From: Carex sylvatica
Lineage: Eukaryota > Streptophyta > Magnoliopsida > Poales > Cyperaceae
Length of the DNA: 64,000 nucleotides
Assembly (NCBI GenBank): GCA_964058845.1
Contig: CAXKVR010000448.1
Coordinates: 62,001 to 126,000, forward strand
Direction: 5' to 3'
The notes below the pieces were generated by a model, which had not been told where the DNA came from, did not search any database, and saw nothing but the letters and a program-made list of their open reading frames with translations. Numbering within the stretch: the first letter of the stretch is position 1; each line of letters opens with the position of its first letter. Positions 12,239 through 23,051 of the stretch are shown piece after piece. The translations under genes were made by a program, and so were the position numbers.

Positions 12239-14390
12239 TCAAGCTGACTGTGTCATCAGGGAGCCTGGTCGGGATGACACTGGCAACTCAAGATTCTTCT
12301 TCGGCTCGTCCTTTGGTGTTGTACGGTAATAAATGAAGTAGAGAATCAACTGAACAGCACTTAGTAATGCACCAAGACCATTGGGTATCTGCAGATAAAA
12401 GTAAAACATGGTTATCAAGTCAGACTGAGATAGTTGCCAAAATGGGTAGTGCCAGTACTATTTTTTACTGGTACTTATCTACAGATCAAACATTCTTATT
12501 GCTGCTCCTTAATTTGAGACCAAAAAAAATTAACAAATCTTTTTTTTTTTTTTTGTTTACTATATATTTTGAGAGTATTGCTGATGCATGTATACCAACA
12601 TAGGTGCTTCATGAAACGAACCAAAAATTACTTAAAAAAAAGACCCAATAAATCCATAAAAATTAAAACAATGGTAAAAAAGTGTTATCATATATAGTAG
12701 TCAAAATTTTAGCCTGTGCCAATTTGCAAGGTATATTGTTATCAGAATGTTAGGTAAAACAACTACTGAGTACAAAAGAAAAATCAGGAAAGTATGTCTA
12801 ACCAAGATGTAGAGATCAAAGCGTAGGAGAGAGTAGGCTGTCCAGCAAACACCATTGAGAAAGCTAACCAAAGAGAGATAGAATGGCATATATTTCACGC
12901 TCTTTGTCTGAATCACCATTTTCTGTCATGAAGTGCAAAAAAAGGGAAAAATGTTAATTAAACAAATTTCTAGTTAACTGTTATTTTTTCATTCAATGTA
13001 ACCACCATTAATTACTGTAGGGTAAATAGGATTTTCAACCTCAATGAGGATGTTAGACTTTCATAATCAATAAATTTTATAACCATGCATGTAACAAAAT
13101 AGTGGTGTATATATCTGATTAATCAGACGAATCCTCATTGACCTAGGGTTTTCAACAATCAACATAATTTAAGAAGTATAAAATAAATTGAAGCCTTACT
13201 CATGGATCTAATGTATTTTACATGGTTACTTAAATTGATAGTTGGGAGATTAAACCTAGCAAGAAATTTAGTTGTTCATTTTCTTGAAATATCAAGCTAG
13301 CTGGATATATAGTCTAATATCAAGTTAACTGGATATATAGTCTAAATTTAGCTGGATTATACAATACTTTACGGTACGTTTGTCAACTTAGAAATATATA
13401 TAGTCTAAATATCATCTTAGAGCAGTAATTATATATTTATACGCAGCGATTGATACCAAACAACAAAAATATCTTTCTTTTGTGTTGTCTATTTTATCTT
13501 AATAAATAAAGTGTAGGTAGTATCAAACATAAACATCTCTTACCATCACAGAAAGAGGTGATGCATACATGGCAGTGCCAAAAATGACACAGAGAATCCC
13601 AACAATTTCGGTCCGTTTGTCGTGTGTGTGGGCACCACCAAGCACACCGCCCAAGACAGCTCCAACAAACACCAACTCTGCCGCTAAAATGCCCAAAATT
13701 TTAAGCTGCATTTACATAGAAAATAAAATTTATAAACAACACATACTGTACCAATAGCAGTACAATGTATCATCTTCCATGGTAACCAAAACCAGAAACT
13801 AACAAATTAAAGGCAACAAAAAAAAGAGCTTACACGAAGGTTGCGCGGGGAGAAGGTGAAGAAAATGGCGAGGTAGAGCGCCTCCATGAAGAAGCCCACA
13901 CCATTGATGGTGAGCACTAGAACGCTGTTTGGATGCACGAAGGGTAGTCCGTAGACAATCCACATCATGCAATTCAGTAGTGTGGCCAAGTACGGTATTG
14001 GCGAGAACTCCTCTACATCCTTTTTCTTCACTATTTTAACATATGTGGGCCTATTTGATCATCCAATGTTCACATATTAGACCAACAAAAAACAATATAC
14101 ACAAGAATTAATCTAGTTAATCAGTTCTCAAAAACAAATATGTTATTTTAATCACTCACAATCAAGTTGAGAATCTGATTAATTAGAATGAATCTAAAGA
14201 AATATATGCAAGATAAGAGGAGACAAATATTTACAATGGAGAAAGGAACAAGACAAAGGAGATAATATTACCTGCAATTGTAAAAAGTTCAAGCAGTTAA
14301 ATTTTCTGGACTGTTAAAATTGAGATATAAAGAGAAAAGAGTATTACCTATTATTCCAACCACAGTACGAATTGAACCGGTAGAAATCAT
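12239..14390 (-). CDS. SWEET: SWEET bidirectional sugar transporter (clade II type), copy 2
   Basis: Six GT-AG exons: 14348-14390, 14235-14271, 13834-14050, 13544-13705, 12803-12922 and 12239-12388. They give 242 aa. Exon lengths 1-5 (43, 37, 217, 162, 120 nt) equal those of copy 1, and most residues match, so the two arose by tandem duplication. Both MtN3 repeats are complete. The equivalents of the AtSWEET1 pocket residues (N77, W180, N196 here) are present, as are WIVYGLP and IPNGLG. Differences are concentrated in helix 1 (SFGLFLSP becomes SFVLFLSP), in the first loop (KKRAVEQF becomes KKKDVEEF, the more usual form) and in the C-tail, which ends SLMTQSA and lacks the RSVAIRK end of copy 1. 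Predicted role is membrane sugar uniport; tissue and substrate cannot be read from sequence. Confidence 0.95.
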
Positions 14391-14476
14391 TTTTGCTTAA
14401 GAGAGAGAAAGAGAGAAGAGATGCAATATGCAGAGGATTAGAGAAAGCAATGATTAAAACAATGTGAGAGGGAGAG

Positions 14477-14492
14477 GTATATAAGTATATAC
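14477..14492 (-). promoter_or_regulatory. TATA box region of SWEET copy 2
   Basis: A TATA-rich word (GTATATAAGTATATAC on the plus strand) lies about 90-100 bp upstream of the start codon at 14390. This matches the spacing of the TATA box in SWEET copy 1. Which TATA core is used cannot be decided. Confidence 0.45.
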
Positions 14493-14587
14493 TCTTCAGC
14501 TTGCCCGAAATAGAACCAAATTGAGAAATAGAGAATACTAATTGGAGAAATCTATAAGCGGAAGCCATACTTAGGTATATATCTCAC

Positions 14588-14760
14588 ACTAGTGAAAAAA
14601 ATCAGAATCAATTATATATGCATATTAGTATTGGAATACAACCGATCCTGATCAGAGCGATACAGATGTCAAATAAATCTGGATCGGTTCTTCAACCGAT
14701 TCTAATAGTTACTATCTGGATCGGTTGTTTAATAGAACCGATTCAGATTACTGCCTATCT
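14588..14760 (+). mobile_element. CACTA-type terminus with subterminal repeats
   Basis: The sequence starts CACTAGTGAAAAAAATCAGA, the form of an En/Spm (CACTA) end. It is followed within 170 bp by four or more copies of AACCGATC/GATCGGTT in both orientations, like the subterminal transposase sites of that superfamily. No matching opposite end was found in the window, so this is probably a truncated element about 200 bp upstream of SWEET copy 2. Confidence 0.5.
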
Positions 14761-15204
14761 TAAATAAAAAAATGTAGAGAAGTATTTAGCCATTTTTAAA
14801 TAATGTTGTATTTTCATTATTTTTCTTTAATTGGCTTTTCAAGGATACTTAAATAAATAAAAACAATCATAAAAAAAGCATAAAAAACGTAAATTAAAAG
14901 TAAAAAAAATATGAAAAAAAACTAAAAACAGCATCCTGTTCATATTGGGGTTGTTTTTAGTATTCCATTAATAGAAATATGGAACAAAAATAGTTATAGT
15001 CAATATATATAATATATCTAAGATAATATGCACAAACAAAGGACCCTTTTCTTTAGTATTTTATTAATAGAAATATGGAGCAAAAAATGGCTATACTCAA
15101 TATATGTAATAATTTATCTATGAAAATATGCACAAACCAGAGACCCTTTTCTATAGTATTTCATTAATAGAAATATGGAGTCAAAAAAATGACTATACTC
15201 AATA

Positions 15205-15360
15205 TATATCAAAGATTTAAATAATATTTATCGCGTCATAGCGGAAGGGTAAAAAAACCGATGCTATTGTTATATTGCACCACTATAACGTGCTATAATG
15301 TCAATAATGTCATGATTTTTATAGTCCGAAAATACTATAGTGCTCTATTTAAAACCTGAT
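15205..15360. repeat. dispersed 165-bp repeat, copy 3 of 4
   Basis: Same family as 1615-1775. It reads AATATTTATCGCGTCATAGC, then GTGCTATAATGTCAATA, ending near TGCTCTATTTAAAACC. Confidence 0.45.
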
Positions 15361-15446
15361 ATATATAATATATCTAAAGACGTAATTTGAGCTTATGTAT
15401 AATGTGCCACATCGAATTAGAGTTCAAATTGAGTAGCCCCATCTTT

Positions 15447-15704
15447 AATAATTGAGGTTCAAACATTAGTCGCTGCATATTCTGACATTCAGGCCGGAAT
15501 TTGCATCTGTTTCCAATAGCAAATTTCGACTCAATAATTGAAGTTCAAACATTAGTCGCTGCATATTCTGACACGCAGGCCGGAATTTGCATCTGTTTCC
15601 AATAGCAAATTTCGATTCAATAATTGAGGTTCAAACATTAGTCGCTGCATATTTTGACACGTAGGCTGGAATTTGTATCTGTTTCCAATAGCAAATTTCG
15701 ACTA
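15447..15704 (+). repeat. 86-bp tandem repeat, three copies
   Basis: Three direct copies start AATAATTGA(G/A)GTTCAAAC at 15447, 15533 and 15619 and end CCAATAGCAAATTTCGA. They are nearly identical, so the array is recent. A single inverted relative (TTTGCTATTGGAAACAGA, then TGCAGCGACTCAGTTTGAAC) occurs at about 18395-18455, and the 'accagtagtatcat' sequence after the array also recurs inverted near 18370. The two sites may be ends of one larger disrupted element. Confidence 0.85.
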
Positions 15705-16049
15705 GTATCACATTACGTTCAAATAACAAAGACCGTATTACCAGTAGTATCATGTAAAGATCTCAAGCAACAAATTACAAGACCTATTACCAGTAGTATC
15801 ATATTACGTTCAATAACAAAGACCAATTAACATATTTTTTGTCGACGGTATCATCGCGGATACTTTAATTTGTCAGTAATATCGATACACTCAAAAATAG
15901 CACGTTTTGTCAATGTATCTTCGGCAATAATATCTTTTTATCTTTACAGATATTGTTCTATTTTTATAGTTTCATAAATATTAAATTTAAGAATTTTTTA
16001 AACAAAACCAATGAGTAGTTTGAAACATTGTTACCATATTCCGACCAAC

Positions 16050-16085
16050 CCACCCCCCCCCCCCCCCACCCCCCACCCCCACACA
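16050..16085 (+). repeat. poly-C / CCCCCA low-complexity tract
   Basis: A run of C broken by single A residues, followed by CA-rich sequence. The G-rich complementary strand could form G-quadruplex. No gene overlaps it; open frames here are artefacts of composition. Confidence 0.8.
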
Positions 16086-16139
16086 CCACACCCACAAACA
16101 CACACACCAAAAATAAAAATAAATAATAATGTCTCCATC

Positions 16140-16603
16140 TAGGGGTGTAAACGAGCTGGGCCTTAGCTCGGCTCGTTTATTTTGGCCTGAGCCTGGACCT
16201 AGGTCACCCGAGCCAAAAAACCCTGGCTCGCTCGTGACAAGCCAGCCCGAGTTAGCTCGCAAGCTGACGAGCTGGCTCGCTAGGCTTTATTGGGCTGCTA
16301 TTATACAAATTCAAAAATATAAAAATAAGAAAACTCATTCAAAAAATTTAAGAAATCGTCCAGCAGGCACATCTTCAAGTAACTGAAGCCCATATCCTTT
16401 CTTCCCAGACTAAAAATACATTCATTTTGCATAATTGCGTCTTTGAAAATAGGACTGGCCGAGCTAACTCCCGGCTCAGCTCGTTTATTTTGGCCCGAGC
16501 CTAGACCGAGCTAGCTCATTAACAGCTCGGTCCACTACCGAGCAAGCTGTTAGCGAGCGAGCTAGAAGCGAGCCACGAGCCGCGAGTTATTTTGACAGCC
16601 CTA
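16140..16603. mobile_element. hAT-superfamily non-autonomous element, 464 bp
   Basis: The terminal inverted repeats are TAGGGGTGTAAACGAGC on the left and, read in complement, TAGGGCTGTCAAAATAACTC on the right. A perfect 8-bp target duplication, TCTCCATC, flanks it at 16132-16139 and 16604-16611. Eight-bp duplication and a TAGGG-type terminus are hAT features. The interior is rich in GAGC/GCTC words in both orientations (such as gagctagctc and gctcgctag) with no transposase frame. Confidence 0.85.
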
Positions 16604-16798
16604 TCTCCATCCAAGTATTTTTCAAAACTAATACTTTAAAAAATTAAGGCTTAATTTGAAAAATAAAACACTTAACTAAATTTTCACTACCAGTTTATTT
16701 TGTATATCAACATAGCTTTTCTAACTTATGGACATGCTAATTTTCTCTAATTAACTTATGTATTTGTTATTTACCCATTTAATATACTAAATAATTTA

Positions 16799-17169
16799 GA
16801 GCAAAGCTAGTATGTATTGTGCTTACCAAGAGTGATGCGTCTACATGCAAAATTTTAAAATTTTCGAATTCATTTAGTATAAAGTCAAACAGTCAAAAAA
16901 ATAAGTATAAAGTCAAACAGTCAAAAAAATAAAGAAAAATGAATGAATTGATATAACTTGTTAAATAACTTATACAACTTTATTTTTTTAGCGTTTGACT
17001 TTATACTAAATGAATTTTAAATTTTTAAAATTTTGCATGTACACGCATTACTCGTGAAGTACTATTTGAGTTTTAACGGTTTGAATTTATCGTTTGAAGT
17101 CAATTCAATAGATATTTAAAATTTGACTCACCAAACTCTCTTAGTGAACACAACACACTAGCTTTGCTC
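16799..17169. mobile_element. GAG/CTC foldback MITE, 371 bp
   Basis: It begins GAGCAAAGCTAGTATG and ends with the complement (CTAGCTTTGCTC). The arms continue as inverted repeats containing TGCAAAATTTTAAAATTT and ACTAAATGAATT-type words. The flanking 9-mers aataattta and cataattta agree at 8 of 9, suggesting a 9-bp duplication of the Mutator type. An internal 22-bp direct repeat (AAGTATAAAGTCAAACAGTC) is present. It is closely related to 59587-60005. Confidence 0.75.
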
Positions 17170-17178
17170 CATAATTTA

Positions 17179-18469
17179 ATAATTTTAATCCATGTTATAT
17201 TGACAAACCTTGCCTACTATTTTTGTAACTGAAAATTCCCCATTGCATATTTATAATTCCTCATTGCAACTGAAAATGACTCATTACACAAAAGAATAAT
17301 CATCATTCTCATATTTCTACCCATGTATAACTTGTATACAATATTTAATAATAACAGAGTTAAAATGTTCTATTGTTTTCGTATTATCATAACTTGCATT
17401 TTTATTTTCATTTTTAAACTTCAAACATATTATAATAAAAATATTACAGAGCAATGCAATTAATTAAGTCCAAATTAATACGAGATATTCACGTAATTTC
17501 TGAAAAAAATAGTGATTTTGTATTTATTTATAAAATTTGATCATCAAATTCATTTTAATATAGAGATCTTGTTGAATAGTTCGGATCGATTGTTTGAACT
17601 TTGAAAATAAAGACAAAAATATGAGACATAATTGAAACATGAGACATTTAACTGTACTGTTCTTAAAAATATTTTATGCAAGTTATATATGTTCGGAAAT
17701 ATTTAAAATGATGATATATTATTCTTTTGTGTAATGGGTCATCCTTACATATTCATTATAGTAAAGAAAAATCGATGTTAATAAATTAATTGAAATCTTG
17801 TAGTATTCATATGAATCATATCTGAATTCGTACCCCTTATCAACACTCCAAAAATGTTTATAGTACTAAACATGCAAGTTACTTTTTCTTTTCTGATTTT
17901 TTATAAGGAAATTGAAGTCGAACATTTATTTGAATAAATAAAAATATTATTTCAGACTTCTTAATTGATGTTTCGCACCTAAAAAAAGTGAATATAAGTC
18001 TTTTAAAATTTTAAACTATTTTCAAAAGATTGTTCAAGTCATAAAAAATGTCAAGTGCAAATAGATAAATAGATGAGTTTAAAGAGATTGATACAAGAGA
18101 TGATAACGGAGTTTGACAATCAGGTCTATGTCTCCGGAGCGTCACGATTGCTTTTCGACGTGTCTTTTTTTACCTAATGAAAGAAGTTATACAAGGTGCA
18201 TGTTTGAATCAATAACAATCATTTTTTTTTAGATCAAAAGAGACTATCTTTCAAAAATCATATATGATACTATGTTTCAAACTGCACATTGGCTTTGTTA
18301 AAAAATTTCTTAAACTTAATATGCATGGAAAAAATCTACCATCTCAATTTGCTTGAGAACGTTATATGATACTACTGGTAATATGATCGATACTGGAAAT
18401 TTGCTATTGGAAACAGAATATGCAGCGACTCAGTTTGAACCTCTATTATTGGAGAAGGCAAGGGAATCA
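17179..18469. other. intergenic, no gene seen
   Basis: AT-rich sequence without recognisable coding potential. At about 18340-18455 lies the inverted relative of the 15.45-15.8 kb tandem-repeat region, immediately left of the large foldback element. Confidence 0.5.
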
Positions 18470-18811
18470 GGGATACATCCGTGATTTTTATTTTTACCCA
18501 AAAAAAATAATTAATATAAATAACCACGGTTTAGCAAAAATTTTATTTTTGTCCAAACCATACATAATATATACGGTCCGGAATTAAAATTTTGAACCGT
18601 ATATAATATTTACGGCCCGGAATTAAAATTCCAAATCATATAGAATATTTACGGTTCGAATTTTTTTAAGAGTATTTAGGGTTTAGGATTTAGGATTTAG
18701 GGAGGGTTTAGGGTTTAGAGTTTAGAGTTTATTGGAATTTAGTTTCATTTGTGTTTGGAGATTATGTTGTTCAGTTTGTTTTGAATTTAGATTAGTTTGA
18801 ATTGTTAAGTT

Positions 18812-19933
18812 AGAGTGCTTTTGAGTCTTGCATCTCTGATTAACATAACAGGACATCTTCAAAAATCATGAAAATTGACCGACATGAAGTCTTGACACCG
18901 TAGAACAGACTGTGAAATTTCATACAAAATCTCAAAACAGATCATGAGATATCATCTCTCAAAAAAATTTCGAACTGCTGAAGGAGTGCTTCTGAGTCCA
19001 ACTTTGCATCTCTGGTTAACATATCAAGACATCTTTAAAAATCATAAAAATTGACCGACATGCAGTCTTAACATCGTAGAACAAGACTGTGAAGTTTCAT
19101 ATAAAATCTCAAAACAAACCGTGAGATATCATCTCTCAAAAATTGTCTGAACTGCTGAAGGAGTATTTCTGGGCCCAATTTTGCACCTCTGGTTAATATA
19201 GCAAGGCATCTTCAAAAATCATGAAAATTGATGATATTCAGCCTTAATATCGTAGAACAAGACTGTGAAGTTTCATACAAAATCTAAAAACAGATCGTGA
19301 GATATCATCTCTAAAAAATTGTCCGAACTGCTGAAGGAGTGCTTCTGTGCCCAACTTTGCACCTCTGGTTAACATAGCAGGACATCTTCAAAAATTATGA
19401 AAATTAATCGACATTCAGTCTTGATATCGTAGAACAAGACTGTGAAGTTTCACACAAAATCTCAAAACAGATCGTGAGATATCATCTCTCAAAAATTACC
19501 CGAACTGCTAAAGGAGTGCTTCTGAGTCCAAGTTGGCACCTTTGGTTAACATAGCAAGACATCTTCAAAAATCATGAAAATTTACCAGCATGCAGTCTTA
19601 ACATCGTAGAACAAGACTGTGAAGTTTCATATAAAATCTCAAAACAGATTGTGAGATATCATCTCTCAAAAATTGTCCGAACTGTTGAAAGAGTGCTTCT
19701 GAGCCCAACTTTGCACCTCTGGTTAACATAGCATGACATCTTCAAAAATCATAAAAATTGATCGACATGCAGTTTTGACATCGTAGAACAAGACTGTGAA
19801 GTTTCATACAAAATCTCAAAACAGATCGTGAGATATCATCTCTCAAAAGTTACCCAAACTGTTGAAGGAGTGCTTCTGAGCCCAAATTTTCATCTCAAGT
19901 TAACATAGCAGGACATCTTCAAAAATCATGATT
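18812..19933 (+). repeat. 176-bp tandem array, forward arm
   Basis: Copies start at the word GGAGTGCTTCTGAG or a variant at 18812, 18983, 19160, 19336, 19513, 19690 and 19866. The spacing is 171-177 bp; the last copy is partial. Each unit carries CATCTTCAAAAATCATGA, ATCGTAGAACAAGACTGTGA and GTGAGATATCATCTCTCAAA. Confidence 0.9.
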
Positions 19934-20530
19934 TTTTAAGATATCTTGCTATGTTAATTAGAGGTGCAAAGTTGGGCTCAGAAACACTCATTCAACAGTT
20001 CGGACAATTTCTGAGAGATAATATCTTACGATCTGTTTTGAGACTTTGTATGAAACTTCATAGCCTTGTTCTACGATGTCAAAACTGCATGTCGATCAAT
20101 TTTTGTGATTTGTGAAGATGTCATGCTATGTTATCCAGAGGTGCAAAGTTGGGCTCAGAAGCACTCTTTCAGCAGTTCGGACAATTTTTGAGAGATGATA
20201 TCTCACGATCTGTTTTGAGATTTTGTATGAAACTTCACAATCTTGTTCTACGATGTTAAGACTGCATGTTGGTAAATTTTCATGATTTTTGAAGATGTCT
20301 TGCTATGTTAACCAGAGGTGCAAATTTGGACTCATAAGCACTCCTTTAGCAGTTCGGACAATTTTTGAGAGATGATATCTCACGATCTGTTTTGAGATTT
20401 TGTATGAAACTTCACAGTCTTGTTCTACGATATCAAGACTGCATGTCGATCAATTTTGATGATTTTTGAAGATGTCCTGCTATATTAACCAGATGTACAA
20501 AGTTGAACTCCGAAGCACTCTAATTTAACA
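19934..20530 (-). repeat. 176-bp tandem array, inverted arm
   Basis: About 3.4 units of the same repeat in opposite orientation, marked by (T/G)GCAAAGTTGGGCTCAGAA-type words near 19966, 20142, 20319 and 20496. The arm is shorter than the forward arm (about 0.6 versus 1.1 kb), so copy number has changed on one side after the palindrome formed. Confidence 0.88.
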
Positions 20531-20979
20531 ATTCAAACTAATTTAAATTCAAAACAAACTGAACAACATGATATCCAAACACAAACTTAACTAAATTCCA
20601 ATAAACCATAAACCCTAAACCCTCTTAAAAAAAATCCGGACCGTAAATATTATATACGGTTTGAAATTTTAATTTCGTACCGTAAATATTATATACGGTT
20701 CATAATTTTAATTCTGGATCGTATATATTTTGTACGGTTTGGACAAAAATAAAAATCTTGCTAAACCGTTGTTATTTATATTAATTTTGTTTTGGGTAAA
20801 AATAAAAATCACGGGGGATACATATACAATACCTTTTCTACTTAACTCCAATCCGTTTATCCAATTCATAGCGTATTTAAATACGATAAATACGGGTAGG
20901 ATAATTTTTTTTTGTTAGCTTAACGGGCGGACCAGAACATGAAAATGCTTCCATCTTGCTCATTTCGTGAACTCTCTCA

Positions 20980-21133
20980 GTTCGGATATCCTAAAGTAAC
21001 TCAATTTTTGAATTTAGATCCGGACCGTCAGATTAAAGGGGCCCGTGCCTTCTACTTTGAACTAATTGATTTGGATTCCAATCGGATGGTCCGGGTCTAA
21101 ACTTAAAAATTGAGTTACTTTAGTGGATCCGAA
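20980..21133. mobile_element. short palindromic MITE, 'GATCCGGACCGT' family, copy 1
   Basis: The left arm GTTCGGATATCCTAAAGTAA is matched in complement by the right arm (GTTCGGATCCACTAAAGTAA). Both arms continue into TTTAGATCCGGACCGT(C) and its complement. Target duplication not clear. It lies about 310 bp upstream of the start of the following gene. Confidence 0.65.
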
Positions 21134-21444
21134 CCATAGAACCTCTAGCTCTTTGATCTGAATCCTCTCAGATATCTGACTCAAGACAATTAAAACGGAC
21201 GATCCAGATTTTCTCTCAGGATAACGCAGGGACGCAGGGTATTATTCAGGATAAAGAGGGGGGTATTATTTTTGCTTTAAGAATCGTGCCAATTTTAAAG
21301 AAATATATGGACCGTCCGTTTCAATTGTACTCAGTCAAGTAACCTGACGGGATGTGAATTCCTTACAGGAAGTCGTAAATTATAAAACCACCAATTGAGC
21401 GCCCCTCTTCACGCGAAAGCAATAGCTAAAAGCCCACCATTATA

Positions 21445-23051
21445 ATGGAGTTGTACGAGAAATGGAAGGAGATACTAAAAATCCAGAAATTTCGTCGGAT
21501 CGCCTCCTACACCGGCTTTTACTGTTTCGCTGCTCTCATCTCATACGCCTACACCAACAACACGTATACACTTTTTCACTTCCACCCTTGTACTTATCTT
21601 TCTTTTTCATTTAAGCCCTTGTTCTTTTCCCCAATTGCAGGACACGAGCTGGGATTTCAAGGGCTGATCAGTATTATGCTTCTTACCCAGCGGGCACTGA
21701 GATGCTCACAGATACAGCAAAGGTCTTTGCAATGCTATATTTTGATCTGAAATTGCTCTTTAGTTTTTGGTTTTAGGAACTAAAATTTGTGTAACTTTCG
21801 CACCCAAAATTGGTCAATACATCATATGTGTTTGATGAATTGCCTGAAATAGCCAAAGTTACCATGTAGCATGAACAGCACTGAGGAGTTTTTTATTTGA
21901 GTTGCATTTTATAAATTCAAATTTCTGTTTGTCATACTGATATTATACTCCATTTAAACATGCTTTCATTAATTAATCAAAGATAAGTTAAGTTATAGTA
22001 AGAATTCATAATTAAATAGGTTTTTGGATTTTTTTTTGTTTTTATCTAATTGTGCATAGAAGGTGTTTGTTGAAATGCCCCACACAAATTAAGTTTTGAA
22101 CATAACTATCTTTTCATCCCACAATTGTTGGTGACAGCTTTACAAGACAGCATTAGGGAATTGCTTTGAGATAGAGGAATGGGGCCCGATAGAGTATTCC
22201 GTCATGGCCAAGCATTTTGACCGCCAAGGCAAACCTCCCTATGCATACCATGCGGTAAGTGACCATATTTTTATTCACTTTTTAAATTCCGTCAACAAGA
22301 AATTTTTTGTATAGATGTATCATGTATGGAATGTCAAAATTCCAATTTCATCCCTGCAAAGCAAGAACTATTGGAGTTCGGATCTCCTAAAGTAACCCAA
22401 TTTTTTAGTTTAAATCTAGACCGTCAGATTAAAGGGGGTGCACTCCACCTCGGGCCGGATTGGCCCGGATTCAAATCGGACAGTCCCGATCTAAACTCAA
22501 ATATTGGGTTACTTTAGGGGATCCGGACCTGAAATATTGTCTGCTGGTTCATAATTTAAACTGAAAAGAATATGTGCCACCTCCACACTGTTCAAGTAAA
22601 GGCCTGAAATCAGTTCCTAATTTAAAATTTGCCTCTTTGATGATCTGGATAAAAAATGTTAGAACTATAGTTTCTTGAAACTTGGAAATGTTTGCTTTTG
22701 TCATATATTAAGTACTTTTTTGCTTAGGTAAGCAACCAGTTAACTTCAATTAGAAACTAACTGCTTAAAACAGTTTCTAGCCAAATAGGACCTGTATGTA
22801 CCTACTGGTTTTAGTAATATATGACAAATTCCTCGTCACTGGCGAGTACTCAATTGGTACTGGTAAAAGTCAAACCCTGCTAGCCACATGGACTGTTGTT
22901 ACAGATTATAGGGTTACTCCAGTATGTCATTCATTTTGTAAGCATAATTAATGGAACTTGGGATCAATTGGCTAAAAAAATCTCAATCTTTTCTTTTCAG
23001 CAATATATGGCACACCTTCTTTCTCATGGGCAGATCGATGGTAGTGGGTAG
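21445..23051 (+). CDS. small single-helix conserved plant protein, unknown function
   Basis: Four GT-AG exons (21445-21563, 21641-21722, 22138-22254, 23001-23051) give 122 aa. The N-terminus MELYEKWKEILKIQKFRR is charged. One hydrophobic segment follows at about residues 21-38 (IASYTGFYCFAALISYAY), then a hydrophilic part containing RAGISRADQYYASYPAGTE and ending HGQIDGSG. There is no cleavable signal, so it looks like a tail-facing single-pass protein; the compartment is not evident. Clean splice phases, sharp intron borders and a dense charged C-terminal part argue that it is real. It has the look of a short conserved plant protein but I cannot name it. Intron 3 contains a MITE (22376-22529). 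It converges with UMP1, about 1 kb away. Confidence 0.85.
22376..22529. mobile_element. short palindromic MITE, 'GATCCGGACCGT' family, copy 2 (intronic)
   Basis: Arms GTTCGGATCTCCTAAAGTAA and, in complement, GGTCCGGATCCCCTAAAGTA; the core has TAAATCTAGACCGTCAGATT. Flanking aactattg / aaatattg agree at 7 of 8, which would suit a hAT-type 8-bp duplication. It sits in intron 3 of the 122-aa gene, well away from both splice sites. Confidence 0.65.

Larger units (their letters stand above)
18479..20814. mobile_element. Mutator-like long-TIR foldback element with internal tandem repeats, 2336 bp
   Basis: A perfect 9-bp target duplication GGGATACAT flanks it at 18470-18478 and 20815-20823. The termini are CCGTGATTTTTATTTTTACC and its exact complement. 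Inverted identity continues, with substitutions, for more than 300 bp through TATACGGT and CCCTAAACCCT-rich blocks and into an internal tandem array. The interior is non-coding: about 6.4 copies of a 176-bp unit in one orientation, then about 3.4 in the other. Nine-bp duplications and long TIRs point to a MULE-derived non-autonomous element. The transcribed strand would fold into a very long hairpin. Confidence 0.88.

Noticed and set aside
15987..16262. Open frames on both strands near 16.0-16.4 kb
   Set aside because: They come from the poly-C tract and the GC-rich hAT element; translations are Gly/Pro/Trp low-complexity.
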